From: Gemmata massiliana
GTDB taxonomy: Bacteria; Planctomycetota; Planctomycetia; Gemmatales; Gemmataceae
Assembly: GCF_901538265.1 (NCBI RefSeq)
Contig: NZ_LR593886.1
Coordinates: 868,001-932,000, forward strand
Length of the DNA stretch: 64,000 nt
Direction: 5' to 3'
Shown here: positions 44,354 through 53,037 of the stretch, in pieces
Layout of the letters: the number at the start of each line of letters is the position of its first letter
Position numbering within the stretch: position 1 is the first letter of the stretch
Position numbers and translations under genes: made by a program
The notes under the pieces: generated by a model
Database searches by the model: none
What the model saw: the letters and a program-made list of their open reading frames with translations, nothing else
What the model was told of the DNA's origin: nothing

Positions 44354-45085
44354 ATGTCGGTGCAACAGGCGACGACAGAGGAGATCGCGGAAGCCAACGA
44401 ACGTCTCCGGACCGCGTCTCCGCAGACCGTGTTGCAGTGGGCCGCTGAGCGATTTCACCCGCGCCTGTTGATGGCGACGGCGTTTGGCGCGGAAGGCTGC
44501 TGCATCATTCACATGCTCGCCGAGATTCAACCCGCCACAACGGTCATTAATCTCGACACGGGGTACCAGTTTCCGGAAACGCTCGAACTCCGCGAACGGA
44601 TCAAAGACAAGTACGGGATCGAGGTGGAGTACATCCGCCCGGAGCTGACGGTCACGGAGTACGAGGCCGAGCACGGCGGTCCGCTGTATTCGCACCGCCC
44701 CGATCAGTGCTGCTATGATCGGAAGATTCTTCCTTTGCGCCTTGCGGTAGAACGCATCGCCCCGCTCGCGTGGATCTCTGCTATCCGCAAAGACCAAACC
44801 ACCGATCGCGGAAAAGCCGAAGTTGTGCAGTGGGACACGAAATTCAACCTTGTGAAGGTGAACCCGCTGCTGAACTGGACGAAGAAAGACGTGTGGGGAT
44901 TCATCCACAAAAACGACGTGCCGTACAACCCGCTCCACGATCGTGATTACCCGAGCATCGGTTGCTGGCCCTGCACGCGCCCGGTAGCCGCGGGCGAGGA
45001 CGACCGGGCTGGGCGCTGGGCCGGGAAGGTCAAAAAGGAGTGCGGGCTGCACGTGATCGAGGTCAAGGACGGGGAAGGTATCTGA
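44354..45085 (+). CDS. cysH: Adenylylsulfate (APS) reductase, assimilatory
   Basis: 243-residue PAPS/APS reductase family enzyme that reduces adenylylsulfate to sulfite. Cys119-Cys120 (DQCCYDRK) and Cys204-x2-Cys207 (GCWPC) are the CC...CxxC ligands of a [4Fe-4S] cluster, marking the APS-using type. FGAEGCCIIHMLAE and INLDTGYQFPETLELRERIK are PP-loop-type nucleotide-binding blocks. ATG 44354 is used; an open frame upstream to 44186 has no homology. The catalytic C-terminal Cys lies in KKECGLHVIEVKDGEGI. An Rrf2-type regulator gene follows 80 bp downstream. The next step, sulfite reduction, is probably done by the hemoprotein at 17912. Confidence 0.95.
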   Translation: MSVQQATTEEIAEANERLRTASPQTVLQWAAERFHPRLLMATAFGAEGCCIIHMLAEIQPATTVINLDTGYQFPETLELRERIKDKYGIEVEYIRPELTVTEYEAEHGGPLYSHRPDQCCYDRKILPLRLAVERIAPLAWISAIRKDQTTDRGKAEVVQWDTKFNLVKVNPLLNWTKKDVWGFIHKNDVPYNPLHDRDYPSIGCWPCTRPVAAGEDDRAGRWAGKVKKECGLHVIEVKDGEGI

Positions 45086-45165
45086 CGAAAGTCGAACGGC
45101 GTAAGGCCCTGATCTTGTGGCTCTCGACTTTGCGGCGTTCGACTTTACGACTTGGGACTTTCACA

Positions 45166-45615
45166 ATGCTTTTTTCCGCTCGCGCCGAGTACGCGTGTCT
45201 CGCGATGCTGGAACTGGCCGCGCAGTATGGCGACCCGAAACCGGTGCGCCTGACGGAAATCGCCAACAAGCACGGGATCTCGTCACCGCGGTTCCTGGTG
45301 CAGATCCTGATTCAACTGAATAAGGCCGGACTCGTGACGAGCACACGCGGGGCGGCCGGCGGGTATCACATCGCGAAGCGCCCGGCGGACATCACTTTAG
45401 CCGACGTGGTCGCCGCGGTAGAGGGAACCGAACAGGCTGGCACGCGAACGAAATCGCGTAAACCCGCGTCGCCGCTGGCCGCCGCGCTCGACGACGTGTG
45501 GGACCGCGTTCGGAACGCGCACGACGAGTTCCTTAAGGCTCAAGCCGATATCCTCAAACATACTACACTGGCCCAACTCGTCGATTCGGGCCAGCCGTTG
45601 CAGTACGTAATTTAA
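45166..45615 (+). CDS. Rrf2 family transcriptional regulator
   Basis: 149-residue Rrf2-type winged-helix regulator. MLFSARAEYACLAMLELAAQ is the typical opening; the HTH (VRLTEIANKHGISSPRFLVQ, ILIQLNKAGLV) is followed by STRGAAGGYHIAKRPADITL and the AVEGTE block. The cluster-binding cysteines of IscR/NsrR are absent after this (no Cys in the dimerisation region), so it is more like CymR or a cluster-free Rrf2 member. Adjacent to cysH it may respond to cysteine or O-acetylserine supply; this is inference. A strong terminator follows at 45741. Confidence 0.92.
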   Translation: MLFSARAEYACLAMLELAAQYGDPKPVRLTEIANKHGISSPRFLVQILIQLNKAGLVTSTRGAAGGYHIAKRPADITLADVVAAVEGTEQAGTRTKSRKPASPLAAALDDVWDRVRNAHDEFLKAQADILKHTTLAQLVDSGQPLQYVI

Positions 45616-45740
45616 TGCCGGGTTTCAGACGCCAACCACTTCGCGTTTTCTTGCCTCGCTGACGACGATTTTCACCGCTTGTCGAGGGGCACAAATCAAA
45701 AGATTAAGATGGATAGACTGGAACAGCCGTTTGTGTCATA

Positions 45741-45768
45741 ACAGGCCCGCCGAACGTGGCGGGCCTGT
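45741..45768. terminator. Strong hairpin terminator
   Basis: ACAGGCCCGCC (45741-45751) pairs perfectly with GGCGGGCCTGT (45758-45768) around a 6-nt loop, followed by a T-containing tail (TGTTCGTT). It probably ends the cysH/Rrf2 unit. Confidence 0.85.
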
Positions 45769-45850
45769 TGTTCGTTACAGCCTCTCACCGGCAGAACTCG
45801 CTTAAATTTCAATACATTCCGGCGCACCGCCGGCTGGCAGGACTCGCCGG

Positions 45851-47137
45851 ATGCATACGGGATACGAGCGCGCGTGGCGGCGGTGGGATGTCGTTGCCGT
45901 TGCGGGGTTGATCGGTTGGCTTTTGTTCGATCTCACCGCGCGCACGCTGTTCGGGGCGGCCCCGTGGCCGCGGTCAGCAGTCGATTATTGCATCCTGTAC
46001 AATTCGAGCCGCTACGTCGTCGAAACGCACCAGTATACCCCCAATTACCCGTACCCGCCGTCGGCCGTCGCGATCCACGCCGCGAGCGCCGCGTTTCCGT
46101 TCGTCGTTTCTGCTTCGCTCTGGCTCGCGCTGACGGGACTTGCGGCTGTGGGTAGTTACGCCGTTCTCGCACGCATTCTGGGCTTGCACCAGCGGCCCGG
46201 GCTCCTCTGTTTGCTACCGCTCGCACACGTCGTCGTTGCGTACTACTTCCAGTGGGACATGCGGTCGATCAACTGCAATCTGGTCGTGCTCGCAACGATC
46301 CTGTTCGGGTGCGCGGCGCTCATGCGCCAACGCGAAGCGGCAGCCGGCTTCTGGTTCGCGCTGGCGGTTGCGCTGAAGGTGCTGCCTGTTTTAGTGTTGC
46401 CATATTTGGTCTGGACGCGGCGCTGGCGGGCTTTTGTTGTCGCTGTGATGTGTTCGCTCGTATTCTGGGGCGCGCTGCCCGTGGTCGCGTTTGGTACGAC
46501 TGGTTTTCAGGAGGTGTATAGCGGGTGGTTCGGGGAGTTGACGCGCGCGACCGATCCGGCCCTGAAGAACATGCACCCGATTCTGATTTCGCTCGATAAG
46601 GCCGCGGCGCACGTGGCACGAGGCGATGTGAGCTTGGCAAAGGGTATTGTGCTTTTAGTGCGCGCGGTGTGGGTGACAGTGGGATTGGCTGGGGCCGTCG
46701 CATGTTGGGGACGGAGCGAACGCGACGGTCGGCGCATTCTGACGCACGTGTCCCTGCTCGTCCTCGGACCGGTTGCGGTGAACCCGTACTTAGAGGCGTA
46801 CCACTTGGTGCCGCTTGCGGTTCCCGCGTTGATCCTGCTCGTTACGGCTGCTGATCGATTTCGGTCGGCGCGTGAGCGGATTGTTGCGGCTATTGGGTTC
46901 GTTGTGGGGCTGGCGATTCTGAAGGTATCTGGCCCATGGCCGGTGCGCGGGCTGCTCGTCAATCTGCAAGCTTTAACGTTGTGTGCGACGGCAGTGTGGG
47001 TGACGTGGGACCGGCGCCGAGATGTATCGAGCCCGCGTCTCTTGTGGAAAGTGCGGTGCGTTGTTGACTCGCACCGCGAGCGAATTGCGGCTCGGCTGCT
47101 CAGGCCGGGCGCTCGTGTGTCTTCTCGTAGGCCGTAA
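45851..47137 (+). CDS. DUF2029/GT87 family glycosyltransferase
   Basis: 428-residue polytopic membrane protein of the GT87 (DUF2029) mannosyltransferase-like family. About ten hydrophobic helices are visible, including VVAVAGLIGWLLFDLTAR, AASAAFPFVVSASLWLALTG and LLVLGPVAVNPYLEAYHLVP. The loop YNSSRYVVETHQYTPNYPYP after TM1 and WFALAVALKVLPVLVLPYLV fit polyprenyl-phosphate-mannose dependent transferases. The donor and acceptor are unknown. Its 3' end overlaps the convergent rpiB gene by 38 bp (47100-47137). Confidence 0.85.
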   Translation: MHTGYERAWRRWDVVAVAGLIGWLLFDLTARTLFGAAPWPRSAVDYCILYNSSRYVVETHQYTPNYPYPPSAVAIHAASAAFPFVVSASLWLALTGLAAVGSYAVLARILGLHQRPGLLCLLPLAHVVVAYYFQWDMRSINCNLVVLATILFGCAALMRQREAAAGFWFALAVALKVLPVLVLPYLVWTRRWRAFVVAVMCSLVFWGALPVVAFGTTGFQEVYSGWFGELTRATDPALKNMHPILISLDKAAAHVARGDVSLAKGIVLLVRAVWVTVGLAGAVACWGRSERDGRRILTHVSLLVLGPVAVNPYLEAYHLVPLAVPALILLVTAADRFRSARERIVAAIGFVVGLAILKVSGPWPVRGLLVNLQALTLCATAVWVTWDRRRDVSSPRLLWKVRCVVDSHRERIAARLLRPGARVSSRRP

Positions 47138-47555
47138 CCTTTTCCCGGCGCCGGGTGTGACGTCCGCCCTCGAATTCGGTGACGAGCCAGGCTCGGATCA
47201 TCCGCTCGATCTGGTCCTCGCCGAGCAGGTCGGCCGCGACGCACACGATGTTCGAGTCGTTGTGCCGCCGACTCAGTTCGGCGTCGATCACGTCGCGGCA
47301 GTTTACGGCCCGGATGCCGCACACCTTGTTCGCGGCGATGCACATGCCGTGGCCGGTGGCACAGATCAGGACGCCCCGGTCCGCTTTGCCGGTGCTCACC
47401 TCTTCGGCCACCGGGATCGCGTAATCGGGGTAGTCCACGCCCGTGGGTCCGGTCGCCCCGAGGTCGTGAACTTCGTGACCGAGTTCGGTCAGTAAGCCGA
47501 CCACGCGCAGTTTGACGCTCAACCCGCGGTGGTCGTTGCCCACGGCGACCTTCAT
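47100..47555 (-). CDS. rpiB: Ribose-5-phosphate isomerase B
   Basis: 151-residue RpiB/LacA-type sugar-phosphate isomerase that interconverts ribose 5-phosphate and ribulose 5-phosphate. The start is MKVAVGNDHRGLSVKLRVVG. The active-site loop is CATGHGMCIAANKVCGIRAV, usually CGTGIGMSIAANK; the catalytic Cys is present but the Gly and Ile/Ser positions are altered. HNDSNIVCVAADLLGEDQIE follows. ATG 47555 overlaps the stop of the upstream gene (ATGA at 47552), so translation is coupled. The last 38 bp overlap the convergent glycosyltransferase gene. Confidence 0.93.
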   Translation of the reverse strand: MKVAVGNDHRGLSVKLRVVGLLTELGHEVHDLGATGPTGVDYPDYAIPVAEEVSTGKADRGVLICATGHGMCIAANKVCGIRAVNCRDVIDAELSRRHNDSNIVCVAADLLGEDQIERMIRAWLVTEFEGGRHTRRREKVTAYEKTHERPA

Positions 47556-48586
47556 AACACCACCCATTCTGGAAGAATCCGCTCTAGGTGCCGGAAAATG
47601 GTCTCGGCACACGCCCGGTACACGGCCGGTCCCGCCCCAATCGGGTCGTCCAAGTCTTCGGTGCCGCACAGGAGCCGCGGGACCGGACCGGCATCGGGGT
47701 ACCGCGCCCGGATCGCGTGCAAGTGACCTTGTGTCATCGCGATCACATCGTCTGCGGCGAGCAACAGTTGGGCGTTTACTGGGCGGCTCGTATGGGTATT
47801 CAGGTCCGCGCCGTACTCGGCCGCAATCTCGCACGCTTCGGGGGCCGCGCGGCTACCGCCGTAGGTCGCGACCCCTGCGGACAGCACCCAGAAACCGCGC
47901 GCGGGTAATTCACTTACGGTACACCCGAGTCGGTCCGCGAGCAACTTCTTCGCTAACCCCTCGGCCAACGGGCTGCGGCACGTGTTCCCGGTGCACACGA
48001 AGAGAATGATTCGCGCTGCGAGCCGCTCGATCTCCTCGGTTGGGAATGCGCCAGGCTCAGTGATCGCGTAACCCGTGCCGGTGACGCGAACTACGGTCGG
48101 TCTCGTATCCGCTTTGCAAACGCCGGCATCCACGACCAATCCGACCACCTGTCCCGATCGCTCCACTGCCGCACTTGCGGTCGCGGCACCAGTGTCTGCC
48201 ACCAGAATCGGCCCGAGTTCCGCAACTGTTGGGATCACCAGGTCGAACAGCGGGTGCTCGGGGTAGCGGAATCGCACGAAACTGCTTGTATTCGTGGGGA
48301 ATTCCGCTGTGGTGGGCACCTCGATGATGAGCGGCGCGGACCATGCGCGGAACATCAAGCGCCGGGCCACTGTTGGGATGCTCGCACCCAGAGCTGCAGC
48401 CTCGTCCGGTCCCCACGCGAGCAGAGCCGGAGCGGGTAGGTCGATGGCCGTACCCTGGCGCCACAGGGCCACGTACCCACAGTCGCCCGGCAGCACGACA
48501 GCCGAGCCGGAAGCGAGTGTATCTCGCGTTTGACGCACCAGTTCCGACGGATCGACGATCGGACTCCAGTCGATTACCGTCGGCAT
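47552..48586 (-). CDS. YrdC/Sua5-like and low-molecular-weight phosphatase fusion
   Basis: 344 residues. Residues about 14-180 resemble a YrdC/Sua5 domain (SGSAVVLPGDCGYVALW, AWSAPLIIEVPTTAEFPTNT). The conserved KxR and PT-D motifs for threonine/ATP binding are degenerate, so threonylcarbamoyl-AMP synthesis is doubtful. Residues about 192-340 are a low-molecular-weight protein-tyrosine or arginine phosphatase: LFVCTGNTCRSPLAEGLAKK, nucleophile Cys198 with Arg204, and LDDPIG with the catalytic Asp. Start ATG 48586 is preferred. It is coupled to rpiB by a 4-bp overlap. In many Firmicutes sua5, ywlE and rpiB are adjacent separate genes in this order. Confidence 0.85.
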   Translation of the reverse strand: MPTVIDWSPIVDPSELVRQTRDTLASGSAVVLPGDCGYVALWRQGTAIDLPAPALLAWGPDEAAALGASIPTVARRLMFRAWSAPLIIEVPTTAEFPTNTSSFVRFRYPEHPLFDLVIPTVAELGPILVADTGAATASAAVERSGQVVGLVVDAGVCKADTRPTVVRVTGTGYAITEPGAFPTEEIERLAARIILFVCTGNTCRSPLAEGLAKKLLADRLGCTVSELPARGFWVLSAGVATYGGSRAAPEACEIAAEYGADLNTHTSRPVNAQLLLAADDVIAMTQGHLHAIRARYPDAGPVPRLLCGTEDLDDPIGAGPAVYRACAETIFRHLERILPEWVVL

Positions 48587-49108
48587 GGTGCGCGGGTCTC
48601 CGGAACCGGGGTAGACAGTACACAATATTAGAGGAGACGGGGGGAAAGGGCGAGAGTAGGGTGCGAGGAGAGGAAGGAGAGTTGCTTGATTGTATTTTAG
48701 TTAATCTTGCGATTGATAGCTTTTTGTGTCAATCGTGTTTTCTGTTTGGTCGCGTGTTTTTTGTCAGTTTTTAGCTTTGGAAGCCTGTCCATCACGACAT
48801 TATCGGCAAAGAAATGCCGGAATCGCCAGTGATTCAGCCATTCGCACCGGTTTGGTGGCTAACAATTGCTAACATTCTGGGACACCCGGTGCCTCGCTCC
48901 CCCGGAGCGGCTTTCACTGCACACGCTCAGAATTCGTAATCGGTTGGCCACGATTGAATAATGATACCGCGTGCGGGGTAGGGATGCAATGTTTTATTGC
49001 GCCTGAAATTCATGCGACGCCGTACCGATGGTACTTCCGCGCAAGTCTCGCAATCGGAAACGTTCTCCCATTTGAGCCTCAAAATTTCCACGCGCCAGGG
49101 AGCCGGTC
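48587..49108. other. Intergenic region upstream of small lipoprotein gene
   Basis: A 522-bp gap. It is AT-rich between about 48680 and 48780 (for example TTGTATTTTAGTTAATCTTG). GCTAAC occurs twice 10 bp apart (48858-48863, 48868-48873), the same hexamer as at 36050-36178. I see no RNA gene or credible coding sequence. Confidence 0.5.
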
Positions 49109-49366
49109 ATGGATTCGACCCTACCCCGACGTCTGTTCGCGCTCGTGCTTGTGTGTGCCCCGTTCGTGAGCGGGTGCGCGTGTTCGCGGGGCGTTTCAAC
49201 GGACGATCTCCGAGAGCGGGGGCACGAGTGGGATCGCGCCACCTCGTTCGGTACCGCGCCGGTGAGTTCGCGCCCACCCGATCAGGACGCCCAGTACTAC
49301 CAGGAACAGCAGGAGCAGCGGGCGAAGAACGAGGCCGATTTCCGCTCGCGGAATCCCGGTCGGTAA
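49109..49366 (+). CDS. Small lipoprotein
   Basis: 85-residue protein with signal peptide RRLFALVLVCAPFVSGCACS containing a lipobox (VSGC) and a hydrophilic, Gln/Glu/Arg-rich mature part (PDQDAQYYQEQQEQRAKNEA). No domain recognised. Start ATG 49109 is preceded by GGGAGCC, a modest site. Convergent with the LRR gene, 10 bp apart. Small size and low complexity limit confidence. Confidence 0.65.
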   Translation: MDSTLPRRLFALVLVCAPFVSGCACSRGVSTDDLRERGHEWDRATSFGTAPVSSRPPDQDAQYYQEQQEQRAKNEADFRSRNPGR

Positions 49367-49376
49367 GTTCGCACCA

Positions 49377-50624
49377 CTAAGCCCGGAGCGGGCGGTTGTA
49401 CTTGTGGTTGAGCCGCTTGCGCATATCGAGCGAGACGTTGACCGCGGAGAAAAGCAACTGGTGCAGGGCGCGCCAGTAGACCGTGTTGTGCAGTGCCCGA
49501 AACCCCGTGTCCGTAATCGGGTTGTTACTGAGATCGAGTGCCGTTACTCGATTCAGATACGGGCTGTTGGCGAGCGCCCGCATCCCGCCATCCTTAATGT
49601 TGCAGTTCGAGAGCGCGAGGACGGTGAGGTCCATCAGGTTCGCGCTTTGGGCGAGTGCTTCTGCACCTGCGTCGTCGAGCGGATTGGAGCCGAGATCGAG
49701 TTCTCTGAGACGCACGGCGTTTGAGTCCGCGCTCACGGGGCGGGCGAAGATGGTTTGTGCGCCGGCAACGGTCAGATCGTTCATCGCCAGATCCAACACC
49801 GGCACGCGGAGTAGGTCGTGTGCGCGCGCGAGCGAGTGCAATCGCGGCGCACCGATCCCGTTATCGCTCAGGCCCAACCGGTGGAGTGCGGGCAGGCGGT
49901 CGGTTCCCGCGAGCGCTTCCGCGCCGGCCGGGCCGAGTCGGTTCTCGCGCAATTCGAGGTAGGTCAACCGGGACAGGTGGGGAGACGCGGCGACCGCACG
50001 GGCGCCCGTTTCGCCGATCTCGTTCTCACTCAAATCGAGTTCTTCCAACCCCGCGAGTGTGGGCGCGCTGGCGAGCTGTTCGGCCGCATCGTCGGCGAGC
50101 CGATTACGGCCCAAATGAAGCACTTTAAGGCCCGCGAGGTGCGGCGAACGGGCGATCGCCCGCGCCAGGGGTTCGCCCGCGTGCTGCGCGTACACGGTCA
50201 GGGCCGACAGCCGGCTCAGGTACGGACACTGCATGACGGCCGGCAAGCTTCCGCCGACGTCGAGTAGGTGAACGTGCCGCACCGGGGCCGTGGCGAAGAT
50301 TTCGTGGGCGTAACGCAGAAACTGCCGCGCTTCGACCTTCACTTCGTCCATGAACCCGCGCCGGAACACCGGGCCACTCACCAAACCGCGGAGCGGAGCT
50401 TCCCATTCTTCGCGGTGGGTGGCGAGTAAGTGTCGTTCCTCGACACGCAACCCGCTGACGGCGCGATCGTGTTCGGGCAAGTGTGCGAGTGCGAGCTGGA
50501 CGCGGATGAACCGCCCGCGCGGGTCGCCCTCTTCGTCGAGCCAGTCGGCGAAGATGAGACGCTGCGCGTCGTCGTCCGGGTACGCCCGGATTCGTTGAAG
50601 AAACGCTTCCGCTTCAGTTTGCAT
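49377..50624 (-). CDS. TIGR02996 domain protein with leucine-rich repeats
   Basis: 415-residue cytoplasmic-looking protein. The N-terminal 45 residues (AEAFLQRIRAYPDDDAQRLI, FADWLDEEGDPRG) are the TIGR02996 domain found almost only in planctomycetes. Residues about 145-400 are ribonuclease-inhibitor-type leucine-rich repeats: LAGLKVLHLGRNRLADDAAE, LAGLEELDLSENEIGETGAR and similar units of about 28 aa. ATG 50624 is chosen over an upstream frame to 50711. The repeats end RVTALDLSNNPITDTGFRAL. Likely a protein-interaction scaffold; role unknown. Confidence 0.87.
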   Translation of the reverse strand: MQTEAEAFLQRIRAYPDDDAQRLIFADWLDEEGDPRGRFIRVQLALAHLPEHDRAVSGLRVEERHLLATHREEWEAPLRGLVSGPVFRRGFMDEVKVEARQFLRYAHEIFATAPVRHVHLLDVGGSLPAVMQCPYLSRLSALTVYAQHAGEPLARAIARSPHLAGLKVLHLGRNRLADDAAEQLASAPTLAGLEELDLSENEIGETGARAVAASPHLSRLTYLELRENRLGPAGAEALAGTDRLPALHRLGLSDNGIGAPRLHSLARAHDLLRVPVLDLAMNDLTVAGAQTIFARPVSADSNAVRLRELDLGSNPLDDAGAEALAQSANLMDLTVLALSNCNIKDGGMRALANSPYLNRVTALDLSNNPITDTGFRALHNTVYWRALHQLLFSAVNVSLDMRKRLNHKYNRPLRA

Positions 50625-50745
50625 GTCGAGTTCCGTCTGAGCCGCATCGCCCAAGTGTAGCACGACGCGCTTTCCCAACCGTTGCACCTTATCGCGGATT
50701 CGCGGAAGCAAAATTTGTAGCAGTGGCTAGACGAATCATGAAATT

Positions 50746-50772
50746 AGGTTAAGCTAATTATCGATTTAACCT
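50746..50772. promoter_or_regulatory. Dyad-symmetric site upstream of DUF1559 gene
   Basis: AGGTTAA (50746-50752) and TTAACCT (50766-50772) form a perfect 7-bp inverted pair separated by 13 bp, in an AT-rich stretch just before the DUF1559 start (50797). It could be an operator or a promoter element. Confidence 0.35.
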
Positions 50773-50796
50773 GACCTACTTTTACTCGGAGGCTTC

Positions 50797-51864
50797 ATGA
50801 AACGCGCACAGCACCGAGGGTTTACCTTGATCGAGCTGTTGGTGGTGATCGCCATCATCTCCGTTCTTGTTGGGCTGTTGTTGCCTGCGGTTCAAAAGGT
50901 CCGTGAGGCCGCTTCGCGGCTGAAATGCACAAACAACCTGAAACAAATCGGGCTGGCGCTGCACAACTACGAGAGCACTTACAAGGTGTTCCCGTCCGCA
51001 TACGTGACCGCGAACACGTCTGTTGATGGCTCGTCGTTCGGGATCAGTTACGGCGACGAGTATCGGAACGGCCCCCCGGGATGGGCGTGGGGGATGCTCA
51101 TCCTCCCGTATTTGGAGCAGGACAACTTGTACCGCCAGTTCGACATGGCGCAGCCGTGCTGGGCGCCCGTGAACGCGAACGCGGCCCGAACGAAAGTCGC
51201 GATGTTCCTGTGCCCCTCCGCGACCGGCGGCAGTGATGGTTTTGATGTGCAGCGGGCGGGGGCGGACATGGAGCACGGCGTTCCGATCACGCGCGCGGAC
51301 GGGAGCCGCGTGTTCTTCGCCCACAGTCACTACGCCACGAACGCGGGCATTCACCAGCCGTGGGGTCGCGACACCGCGTACTGCTACGACTACGACGTTC
51401 CCGAACCGGTCGCGGCCAACGGCGGCACGCGCGCCCGGATCGACGGGCCGTTCTACCGCAACTCGCGAGTCAGCGTCGCGATGGTGAGCGACGGGCTCTC
51501 GAACACGGTCTTCATTGGCGAACACAGTTCGATCCTGAGCAACAAGACGTGGGTGGGGGTGGTGCCCGGTGCGGTGACGCCCCCGCGCCTCGATTTGCGC
51601 CCGTGGCCGTCGGAGAACAACGGGGCCGGGTGCCTAGTCGGGGTTCACAGCGGGCCGGACACGCACGACCACCCGGAAGTCATCATCCACGCCCCGAACG
51701 ACCCGTTCGGCCACACGGACGAGATGTGGGGCGAGCACGGGAACGGTTGCAACGTGCTGTTCGGTGACGGCTCGGTTCGGTTCATCACCACGTTCATTCG
51801 GCCGAACACCTGGGTCGCGCTCTCGACGCGGGACGGCGGGGAGGTGGTCGATGGCAACTACTGA
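50797..51864 (+). CDS. DUF1559 protein with prepilin-type N-terminus
   Basis: 355-residue DUF1559 paralogue. [20 protein letters not shown] starts it, with [19 protein letters not shown] and SRLKCTNNLKQ after it (the usual ARMKC is SRLKC here). GWAWGMLILPYLEQDNLYRQ, SDGLSNTVFIGEHSSILSN and HGNGCNVLFGDGSVRFI complete the pattern; the HTGG motif is HGNG. CGGAGGC precedes ATG 50797. A small membrane protein gene overlaps its 3' end by 14 bp, so the pair is coupled. Confidence 0.92.
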   Translation: MKRAQHRGFTLIELLVVIAIISVLVGLLLPAVQKVREAASRLKCTNNLKQIGLALHNYESTYKVFPSAYVTANTSVDGSSFGISYGDEYRNGPPGWAWGMLILPYLEQDNLYRQFDMAQPCWAPVNANAARTKVAMFLCPSATGGSDGFDVQRAGADMEHGVPITRADGSRVFFAHSHYATNAGIHQPWGRDTAYCYDYDVPEPVAANGGTRARIDGPFYRNSRVSVAMVSDGLSNTVFIGEHSSILSNKTWVGVVPGAVTPPRLDLRPWPSENNGAGCLVGVHSGPDTHDHPEVIIHAPNDPFGHTDEMWGEHGNGCNVLFGDGSVRFITTFIRPNTWVALSTRDGGEVVDGNY

Positions 51865-52258
51865 GCGCGCGGAGGGAACGAGCCGCAACACGATCGCGGT
51901 GTACGTGCTGTTGGGTCTGGTCGCGGTCGCTGTGTTGGCGGCTGTAATCGCCTACTTCAATCGCCCGGCCCAAATCGGGACGAGTGAAGAGGTCTTCAAC
52001 ACCGTGGACGCGCTGTACACGGCCGTTCGGAACCGCGACGAAAAGCGCCTGACGGAGTGCGAGCAGCGGCTCACGGGCTACCGCGACGCGGGCAAACTCC
52101 CCACGGACGCGGCCGACGAGCTTTCGAGCATCATCACGAAGGCACGCGGCGGTTCGTGGGATTCGGCGGCCGAGCGCTTGTACGACTTCATGAGGGCACA
52201 GAGACGCGAGGGCGGCACGCCACACCCACCCAAGCAACAGGGCAAGGCCAAGAAGTGA
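51851..52258 (+). CDS. Small single-pass membrane protein downstream of DUF1559
   Basis: 135-residue protein with one N-terminal transmembrane helix (TIAVYVLLGLVAVAVLAAVI) and a mainly helical outer part (EEVFNTVDALYTAVRNRDEK; SGSWDSAAERLYDFMRAQRR-like). It starts at ATG 51851, 14 bp inside the DUF1559 gene, so translation is coupled. It resembles the lipoprotein partners of other DUF1559 genes in position, not in sequence. Lys/Gln-rich C-terminus. Function unknown. Confidence 0.8.
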   Translation: MATTERAEGTSRNTIAVYVLLGLVAVAVLAAVIAYFNRPAQIGTSEEVFNTVDALYTAVRNRDEKRLTECEQRLTGYRDAGKLPTDAADELSSIITKARGGSWDSAAERLYDFMRAQRREGGTPHPPKQQGKAKK

Positions 52259-52552
52259 TGGGAGGATCGCAGATCCGGAGCGTTGAGTTCGTGCAATTAC
52301 TCCCTGTGAGCGTCCGCACAGGGGGCGATTATCATGTCGGATCGCTCAATACATTAAATGATCCTGAACGATTTCGGTCGCGCCTTGTGTTGGCGCGCAA
52401 GTCGGGGTAGTTTGATTTTGCTCTCTGGTATCACTTCGTCTCGTTCCGCAACGTAAACGTTCCGCCATCCAAACACTCGCCGTGCCCCTTTGGGGTAGTG
52501 GGCTCGCGGCTATCGCGTTGGCTCGTTGGGCCACAATGTTGGGGTTGCGCAT

Positions 52553-52912
52553 ATGGTCGCCACTCGACGAAGGCGGATTGCTCGCTCAGCCTTTGTGATG
52601 TTTGCGATCGTTTTAATTCTGGTTGCTCTTGGGTTCGCATTCTGGCCCTCAAAGACGACCGCGCAACGGGCGCGTCTTGAGTCCGTTGCGGTCGGGATGA
52701 CACGAGCCCAAGTTTGGGAAGCCGTTGGTGTCCCTCCCGGTACTTACCCAGAAGATTTGGCCTATTTCGACCGAGTCGGCATTCGGTGCGGGGACGATCG
52801 GTGGACCAGCGCTGCGGGCACCTTGCACGTCTTCTATGACTCGGACGGTCGGGTGTCGGCCGCGATCGTGTACGAGACGCACGTGGTTCGTGAGGGCCGT
52901 TCGTGGTGGTAG
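52553..52912 (+). CDS. Small membrane protein with BamE/SmpA-like motif
   Basis: 119-residue protein. A transmembrane or signal-anchor helix (SAFVMFAIVLILVALGFAFW) follows a basic start (MVATRRRRIAR). The outer part begins RLESVAVGMTRAQVWEAVGV, matching the GMTRxEV motif of SmpA/OmlA/BamE-like domains, and ends in strands TLHVFYDSDGRVSAAIVYET. ATG 52553 is preferred over one at 52526. A short Gemmata-type family is likely; function unknown. Confidence 0.65.
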   Translation: MVATRRRRIARSAFVMFAIVLILVALGFAFWPSKTTAQRARLESVAVGMTRAQVWEAVGVPPGTYPEDLAYFDRVGIRCGDDRWTSAAGTLHVFYDSDGRVSAAIVYETHVVREGRSWW

Positions 52913-53037
52913 GAACTGCGATTCCAAACACGAGATGAACTGAGCGGGCACGTGCGGCGTTTCGTTGTTGTCGCGTTGCCAATTTGTTGTTGGACGAAGG
53001 CGCTTTTTGCACCCTCCCACAATTGAGGAGAGCGTTC

